A stretch of DNA of 64,000 nucleotides, from positions 37,421 through 101,420 of the forward strand of contig JANINJ010000086.1 in assembly GCA_024508855.1 (NCBI GenBank). Reading direction: 5' to 3'. Positions 53,726-64,000 of this stretch are shown here, piece after piece (position 1 is the first letter of the stretch; the number at the start of each line of letters is the position of its first letter). This DNA is from Xanthobacteraceae bacterium. GTDB taxonomy: Bacteria > Pseudomonadota > Alphaproteobacteria > Rhizobiales > Xanthobacteraceae. The position numbers and the translations under genes are program-made. Under the pieces are notes generated by a model. It did not search any database. It saw only the letters and a program-made list of their open reading frames with translations, and was not told where the DNA came from.

Positions 53726-55897
53726 ATGACCGTTCACGATTCCGGGCTTTCCCGCCGCACCCTGCTCAAGGCCGGTGCTGCTTTCGCGATCGGCGTCTAT
53801 ATCGCGCCGAACAACGGTCCGGCTCGCGCGCAGGCCGCGCCCGATCCGAAGGCTGTGAACATTGCACCGAACACGTTCCTCGTTATTGGCGCCGACGACA
53901 CCGTCACGGTGCTGAGCAAGCACATCGAGATGGGGCAGGGGCCATTCACCGGAATGGCCACGCTGGTTGCCGAGGAACTCGACGCCGATTGGGCGCAGAT
54001 GCGCGCCGATCACGCGCCGTCGAATGTGGTGCTGTACAAGAACCTTGCATTCGGCGCTCAGGGCACCGGCGGTTCGACCGCTATTGCCAATTCGTTTATT
54101 CAGATGCGTCAGGTCGGCGCCGCCGCGCGGCAGATGTTTGTTGCGGCCGCAGCCGCCGAGTGGGGCGTGCCGGCCTCGGAGATCACGGTCGAGAAGGGCG
54201 TGATACGTCATCCGTCCGGCAAGCAGAGTGGCTTCGGCGCGCTCGCCGCCAAGGCGATGGCCCAGCCGATGCCGGCCGAGCCGAAGCTCAAGGATCCGTC
54301 GCAGTTCAAGTTCATCGGCAAGGAAGGTGTGGTGAAGCGCCTCGACAGCGCCGCCAAATCGAACGGCGCGGCCGTCTACACGATGGACATCCATGAACCG
54401 GACATGCTGACCGTGCTGATCGCGCGGCCGCCGAAGTTCGGCGCGACGGTGGCGTCGTTCGATGCCTCGGCCGCGAAATCGGTACAGGGTTTTGTCGATG
54501 CGAAGCAGGTGCCGAGCGGTGTCGCGGTCTATGCAACGGGCTTCTGGCCCGCGCGGACGGCGCGCGATCTCATCAAGATCACCTGGGATGAAAGCAAGGC
54601 AGAAAAGCGCGGCACCGGCCAGTTGCTGAACGAATTTCGTGCGCTGTCGCGACAGCCCGGCAGGATGGTGAAGCAACAGGGTGACGTCGATGCAGCAATC
54701 GCCAAGGGTGGCAAGCTGATCGAGGCGGAGTTTGTGTTTCCGTATCTCGCCCATGCGCCGATGGAGCCGATCAACGCCTTCATCCACTGGAAGGGCGACA
54801 CGGCGTCCTCGCATTTCGGAAGCCAGTTTCCGACGCCGGATCAGGCCATCATGGCGCAGATTCTCGGCATCGGCGTGGACAAGGTGGCGCTCAAGACGAT
54901 CCTCGCCGGCGGCAGCTTCGGCCGCAGAGCGCAGCAGACCTCGCATGTCGCCGCCGAGCTGGCGCATGTCGCCAAGGCGTTCGGTCCCGGCCGTCCGATG
55001 AAGCTGGTGTGGACTCGCGAAGACGACATGCGCGCCGGTTACTACCGGCCGTTCGGCATTCATCGGATGCGCGGCGTCGTCCGCGACGGCCGGATCGAGG
55101 CGTGGAGCGATACCATCGTCGGCCAGTCGATCATGAAAGGATCGGCGTTCGAAGCCGTCCTGATGAAGGACGGTCTGGATCCTACGGCCTATGAGGGATC
55201 GAACGACATTCCCTACGACATCGCGAACTTCCGTTGCGACCTGCATCAGGTGGACGTTGGCGTGCCGGTGCTGTGGTGGCGTTCGGTGGGACACACCCAT
55301 ACCGGCTACGCGGTGGAATCCTTCATCGACGAGTTGCTTGCCGCAGCCGGCAAGGATGCCGTCGAGGGGCGTCTTGAAATGATGAAGGACAAGCCGCGCC
55401 ATGCCGGCGTGCTGCGCGCGGTCGCCGAACTGTCGGACTGGAAAAATGCCAAGCTCGAGCCGGGCCGTGCCCGTGGCGTCGCGGTGGTGGAGAGCTTCAA
55501 CTCCTTCGTGGCGCAGGTAGTCGAGCTTTCGATGGTCGACGACGGTCCTCGCGTCCATAAGGTGTGGTGCGCCGTGGATTGCGGTGTCGCGGTCAATCCT
55601 GACATCATCCGCGCGCAGATGGAGGGCGGCATTGGCTTCGGCCTGGGCCATATCCTCTATGCCGACGTACCGCTCGACGATGGACATCCGGTCCCCGGTA
55701 ACTTCGACACCTATCGCTCGCTGCGTATCAACGAGATGCCGGAGGTGGAGGTGACCGTGGTCAAATCCAGCGAGAAGCCGACCGGCGTCGGCGAACCGGG
55801 CGTGCCGCCGATCGGGCCGGCCGTTGCCAATGCGATGGCGAAGCTCGGCCATGTCCGGCCGCGCCAGCTCCCGATCGTGGGGAGTGCCTCGGCATGA
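53726..55897 (+). CDS. Molybdopterin-binding subunit of a molybdenum hydroxylase (IorB-like)
   Basis: A 723-residue catalytic subunit similar to isoquinoline 1-oxidoreductase beta and aldehyde dehydrogenases of that type. It starts with a Tat signal (LSRRTLLKAGAAFAIG), so it should be exported folded with its cofactor. Typical blocks: KHIEMGQGPFTGMATLVAEE (in part), GAQGTGGSTAIANS, GGSFGRRAQQ and the catalytic Glu in GVGEPGVPPIGPAVANA. No FAD subunit is present; the adjacent cytochrome c (4-nt overlap) probably accepts electrons. The substrate is unknown. Confidence 0.95.
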   Translation: MTVHDSGLSRRTLLKAGAAFAIGVYIAPNNGPARAQAAPDPKAVNIAPNTFLVIGADDTVTVLSKHIEMGQGPFTGMATLVAEELDADWAQMRADHAPSNVVLYKNLAFGAQGTGGSTAIANSFIQMRQVGAAARQMFVAAAAAEWGVPASEITVEKGVIRHPSGKQSGFGALAAKAMAQPMPAEPKLKDPSQFKFIGKEGVVKRLDSAAKSNGAAVYTMDIHEPDMLTVLIARPPKFGATVASFDASAAKSVQGFVDAKQVPSGVAVYATGFWPARTARDLIKITWDESKAEKRGTGQLLNEFRALSRQPGRMVKQQGDVDAAIAKGGKLIEAEFVFPYLAHAPMEPINAFIHWKGDTASSHFGSQFPTPDQAIMAQILGIGVDKVALKTILAGGSFGRRAQQTSHVAAELAHVAKAFGPGRPMKLVWTREDDMRAGYYRPFGIHRMRGVVRDGRIEAWSDTIVGQSIMKGSAFEAVLMKDGLDPTAYEGSNDIPYDIANFRCDLHQVDVGVPVLWWRSVGHTHTGYAVESFIDELLAAAGKDAVEGRLEMMKDKPRHAGVLRAVAELSDWKNAKLEPGRARGVAVVESFNSFVAQVVELSMVDDGPRVHKVWCAVDCGVAVNPDIIRAQMEGGIGFGLGHILYADVPLDDGHPVPGNFDTYRSLRINEMPEVEVTVVKSSEKPTGVGEPGVPPIGPAVANAMAKLGHVRPRQLPIVGSASA

Positions 55898-56550
55898 GAC
55901 TATTGCGAAATGCAGCGGTCGCGCTCGCGATCGGCGCGCTCACCGCCGGGGTGTTGGCCTATGCGGGAGGTGCGCGCAACGCAGCGGATGCGGCAAGCGA
56001 TCCCGCCGGCGCTGCGGCCGCGGCCACCTTGAGGAGCGCCACAAGCTTCGCCTCGGTCACAGACAAGAATGCCCGCGCAGTGGCGTTGTTCGAGGAGGCG
56101 GGGAAGGTAATACAATCGCCGCGCTGCCTGAATTGCCATCCCGCCGGGGAGCGGCCGACCCAGACCGACCGCATGACGCCGCATCAGCCGTTGGTGGTGC
56201 GCGGCGAAGGCGGAATGGGAGCGGCGAGCGGGCTCGTCTGCACCACCTGCCACCACGACGCCAATTTCGATGCCTCCGGCACTCCAGGCAATCCGAAATG
56301 GTCGCTGGCTCCGGTCGAGATGGCCTGGCAGGGCAAGTCGCTTGGTCAGATCTGCGAGCAGATCAAGGACAAGTCGCGCAATGGCGGCCGCGATCTCGCC
56401 GCGCTGGTCGAGCACATGGCGAGCGACGATCTCGTCGGCTGGGCATGGAATCCGGGAAAGGGCCGCACGCCCGCGCCCGGCACGCAGAAGGAGTTCGGCG
56501 ACCTGTTCAAGGCCTGGGCCGAGGCGGGTGCGGCTTGCCCGAAAGGGTGA
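55894..56550 (+). CDS. Di-haem c-type cytochrome partnered with the molybdenum hydroxylase
   Basis: A 218-residue protein with an N-terminal signal/anchor ([17 protein letters not shown]) and two haem-binding motifs: CLNCH (78-82) and CTTCHH (116-120). It overlaps the previous stop codon by 4 nt (ATGA), so it is translationally coupled and likely shuttles electrons from the iron-sulfur subunit to the respiratory chain in the periplasm. Confidence 0.92.
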   Translation: MRLLRNAAVALAIGALTAGVLAYAGGARNAADAASDPAGAAAAATLRSATSFASVTDKNARAVALFEEAGKVIQSPRCLNCHPAGERPTQTDRMTPHQPLVVRGEGGMGAASGLVCTTCHHDANFDASGTPGNPKWSLAPVEMAWQGKSLGQICEQIKDKSRNGGRDLAALVEHMASDDLVGWAWNPGKGRTPAPGTQKEFGDLFKAWAEAGAACPKG

Positions 56551-57013
56551 GGGCGGATAAATCCGGTTCCGCCTCCCATGCACAGATGATGCCAAATAAG
56601 GGCCTGTCGCCGAAATAAGACTTGGCAACGCCCGGAAGACTCGTTAAACAACCGTTTCCGGACGTGCTGGCTCTCGCTGGCAGGTCCGCGCGCGCACTCC
56701 GCAAATCAGCTTCTATAGGAGACCATTCCTTTCCGGACATCCGCATGGATTGCTTGAAGGGAAGGGAACCTGACGCTGAATGGAATGCATGCGGGGGTTG
56801 GCCGGTTCGCCGGACGATCCCGATCCTGTCCGAGACTGCAGGCGCCAACGGAAATTTCTCTTGTTTCCAGCGGCTTAATCGCAAAGCCTGCACAGACGGG
56901 TGAAGACCAATCTTGCAGTTTTCCGCGCTCGCGGAAGGCCGCGTATTTGGTTCGAACCTCGACAGCCCGCGCCGGTTCGCCGGTTCGGGAGGGCAGGCTG
57001 TTCAATGTCGTCG
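56551..57013. other. Intergenic region upstream of rplJ leader
   Basis: About 460 bp with no supported gene; short open frames here overlap one another and lack ribosome sites. The promoter that restarts rplJL-rpoBC must lie here. A small palindrome TTCCGCGCTCGCGGAA lies near 56920-56936. No exact promoter could be fixed. Confidence 0.4.
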
Positions 57014-57136
57014 CGCCCTGCGTGTCCTGAGGTCAGTGTGCCTTGAGTCAGGTCGGGTGGGACGATGGGTGCAACCCGGCGGTCCAGCCTCGGACACTGA
57101 TCCAGGGCGAAGGCCGCCAACCGGAGAGAGCTTGCT
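57014..57136 (+). promoter_or_regulatory. Structured rplJ leader, likely L10-type autoregulatory element
   Basis: CGCCCTG (57014-57020) pairs with CAGGGCG (57103-57109), and TCAGTGT (57033-57039) with ACACTGA (57094-57100), giving a long helix with an asymmetric internal loop (12 nt against 2). Such a bent helix upstream of rplJ is the shape of L10 leaders, where L10(L12)4 binds and represses translation. The rplJ ribosome site (GGAGAG, 57122-57127) follows 12 nt later. Confidence 0.6.
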
Positions 57137-57655
57137 GTGGAACGAGCGGCAAAAAAAGAGGCGGTCGAATCGCTGAATGAGGTCTTCAAGACCACAGGCG
57201 TTGCGATCGTTGCTCACTATTCCGGCCTCACCGTGGCCCAGATGCAGAATCTGCGTAAGCAGATGAAGCAGGCGGGTGCGTCGGTGAAGGTCTCGAAGAA
57301 CCGTCTCGCCAAAATTGCTCTTGAAGGCACGGATGTCGTTGCCATCGGTTCCCTGCTGAAGGGACCGACCGTGATCGCCACTTCAGACGATCCGGTAGCG
57401 GCGCCGAAGGTTGCCGTCGAATTCGCCAAGACGAACGAGCAGTTTGTCATCCTCGGCGGTTCGATGGGTAAAACCGTCCTGAATGTCGACAGCGTCAAGG
57501 CTTTGGCCTCGCTGCCGTCGCTTGATGAGTTGCGTGGCAAGCTCGTTGGCCTCCTCGTGGCGCCTGCGACCAAGATCGCTCAACTCACGACTGCGCCTGC
57601 GGCCAAGGTCGCTCGTGTGGTTCAGGCTTATGCCTCAAAGAGCGAAGCGGCCTGA
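57137..57655 (+). CDS. rplJ: 50S ribosomal protein L10
   Basis: A 172-residue L10 starting at [24 protein letters not shown] and [18 protein letters not shown] (in part) are conserved, and the C-terminal helix binds L7/L12 dimers. It forms the base of the L7/L12 stalk. rplL follows after 54 bp. Confidence 0.98.
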   Translation: MERAAKKEAVESLNEVFKTTGVAIVAHYSGLTVAQMQNLRKQMKQAGASVKVSKNRLAKIALEGTDVVAIGSLLKGPTVIATSDDPVAAPKVAVEFAKTNEQFVILGGSMGKTVLNVDSVKALASLPSLDELRGKLVGLLVAPATKIAQLTTAPAAKVARVVQAYASKSEAA

Positions 57656-57709
57656 CGCCCTTCGCAAATCCAACCTGGTTCGAACCTGATACGCTAAAGG
57701 AATACATCA

Positions 57710-58090
<381 letters not shown>

Positions 58091-58658
58091 TCGCGTCAGC
58101 GATTACGCGAGCGAAATCCTCGGGTGAGCGTCAGCGAGACCCCGAGGATCGCCTCGCCGGAAACGGAATGACCGGATCGCCGGTCGTAACGAGGATGGAG
58201 AGGCAGTGAATTTCCCGGTACGCGCGCAAGCGGGTTCCGGGAGTGCGCTGGGGTGATACGACACCCGGACGATCGGTTGGTCGTCCGGGTGCGCTCCGGA
58301 CACAACATCGTGTGGGGATTGGCGGGGGTGACCCCTCGAATTTCCACGATTGCCTTCCCATATCGGGACGGCAGCACGAAAGCACGGCGAGTCGGAGGCG
58401 CAGGTTGGGCGTCGATGCAAGCCGTTGGGAGATAAGCAATTTCGGGCTTTTTCGGTCCGTAGATCAAGAATCGAGACGGGCAGAGCGTCGGCAGCGCTCC
58501 GCACGTCGTTTTGCGTTCTGAGCGTTGTGATTTCGAATTTGGGAATTTGATCCTGAATTGATGTCGCGATCTCGAACGTGTCGCGTTTCAACCCGGGGGC
58601 GATGCCAATCGTGCCCTGGAAGGTCCGCCCCTCACGGGCGGCGCAATGAGAGGCCACG
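58091..58658 (+). other. Long rplL-rpoB spacer with hairpins
   Basis: 568 bp without a supported gene. Two strong stems are visible: ATCCTCGGG (58116-58124) with CCCGAGGAT (58141-58149), and CACCCGGACGA (58262-58272) with TCGTCCGGGTG (58281-58291, 11 bp perfect). Neither is followed by a T-run. In E. coli the equivalent spacer carries an attenuator and an RNase III site, so similar roles are plausible here. Confidence 0.5.
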
Positions 58659-62774
<4,116 letters not shown>

Positions 62775-62788
62775 CGCAAGCAAATGAT

Positions 62789-62878
62789 GTCATGGCCGGG
62801 CGTTGTCCCGGCCATCCACGCCTTCGCTGAACTTCCGGCTCGAAGACGTGGATGCCCGGCACAAGGCCGGGCATGACG
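62789..62878. repeat. REP-like palindromic repeat, copy 2, between rpoB and rpoC
   Basis: It starts GTCATGGCCGGGC and ends GCCGGGCATGACG, with inner stems CCGGGCGTTGTCCCGG and GCCCGGCACAAGGCCGGGC. The spacer has CCATCCACG and CGTGGATG, which can pair. The same plan appears at 46312-46400. Being in an essential operon, it must allow read-through or be transcribed as mRNA hairpins. Confidence 0.8.
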
Positions 62879-62895
62879 GTTACGGAATTTCTTGA

Positions 62896-64000
<1,105 letters not shown>

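Overview
The window is high-GC DNA from a free-living alphaproteobacterium, most likely of the Bradyrhizobium/Rhodopseudomonas/Afipia group (Nitrobacteraceae, formerly Bradyrhizobiaceae). This is inferred from the order tuf - tRNA-Trp - secE - nusG - rplK - rplA, from proteins typical of that group (BTLCP cysteine protease, DUF2336 protein, PAS_5 proteins, GrlR-like proteins, a short-barrel outer membrane protein) and from two copies of a REP-like palindromic repeat. No rRNA operon, insertion sequence, prophage or CRISPR array is visible. The sequence is chromosomal and mostly conserved housekeeping and metabolic DNA.

Positions 1-13,300 carry signalling and envelope genes: a periplasmic transglutaminase-like protease, a tandem PilZ protein, a PAS_5 protein, a rhomboid protease, a CBS-domain protein, a patatin-like phospholipase, an exported protein with three similar beta-rich repeats, a PAS-GGDEF-EAL protein, a nitroreductase, thrS and an MFS exporter. 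An orphan intrinsic terminator at 2771-2802 suggests an undescribed small RNA. Positions 13,300-24,650 hold a GrlR-like protein, yidD, a ClpP-fold exported protein, a NifU/SufU-like protein lacking the third conserved cysteine, folE, hisI, a lytic transglycosylase, a DUF2336 protein, an Hpt/receiver pair, nadK, a TPR protein and a NylB-like hydrolase. Positions 24,650-38,400 carry an outer membrane protein, several small proteins, tRNA-Thr, a pair of exported proteins, a LysR/nitrilase/MFS locus with a large palindrome, rlmB, tRNA-Tyr, a ku operon with a small ribbon-helix-helix-like partner, aldo-keto reductase and aldehyde dehydrogenase, tRNA-Gly and a second LysR.

Positions 38,400-47,650 look catabolic. 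A TetR regulator stands divergent from an acyl-CoA dehydrogenase gene followed by an APH-type kinase gene. Together the two resemble a split version of animal ACAD10/ACAD11, which process 4-hydroxyacyl-CoAs by phosphorylation. Two SDR enzymes, a histidine-type phosphatase, an EamA transporter and a beta-lactamase-fold esterase follow.

Positions 47,660-64,000 are the translation/transcription supercluster: tuf, tRNA-Trp, secE, nusG, rplK, rplA, rplJ, rplL, rpoB and the start of rpoC. The usual rplKAJL-rpoBC run is interrupted after rplA by a strong terminator and about 5 kb holding a D-2-hydroxyacid dehydrogenase and a three-gene molybdenum hydroxylase operon with its own di-haem cytochrome c. 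rplJ then restarts behind a structured leader that fits L10-type autoregulation. A relic of a second tuf 3' end lies just after tuf, and a REP-like repeat lies between rpoB and rpoC.
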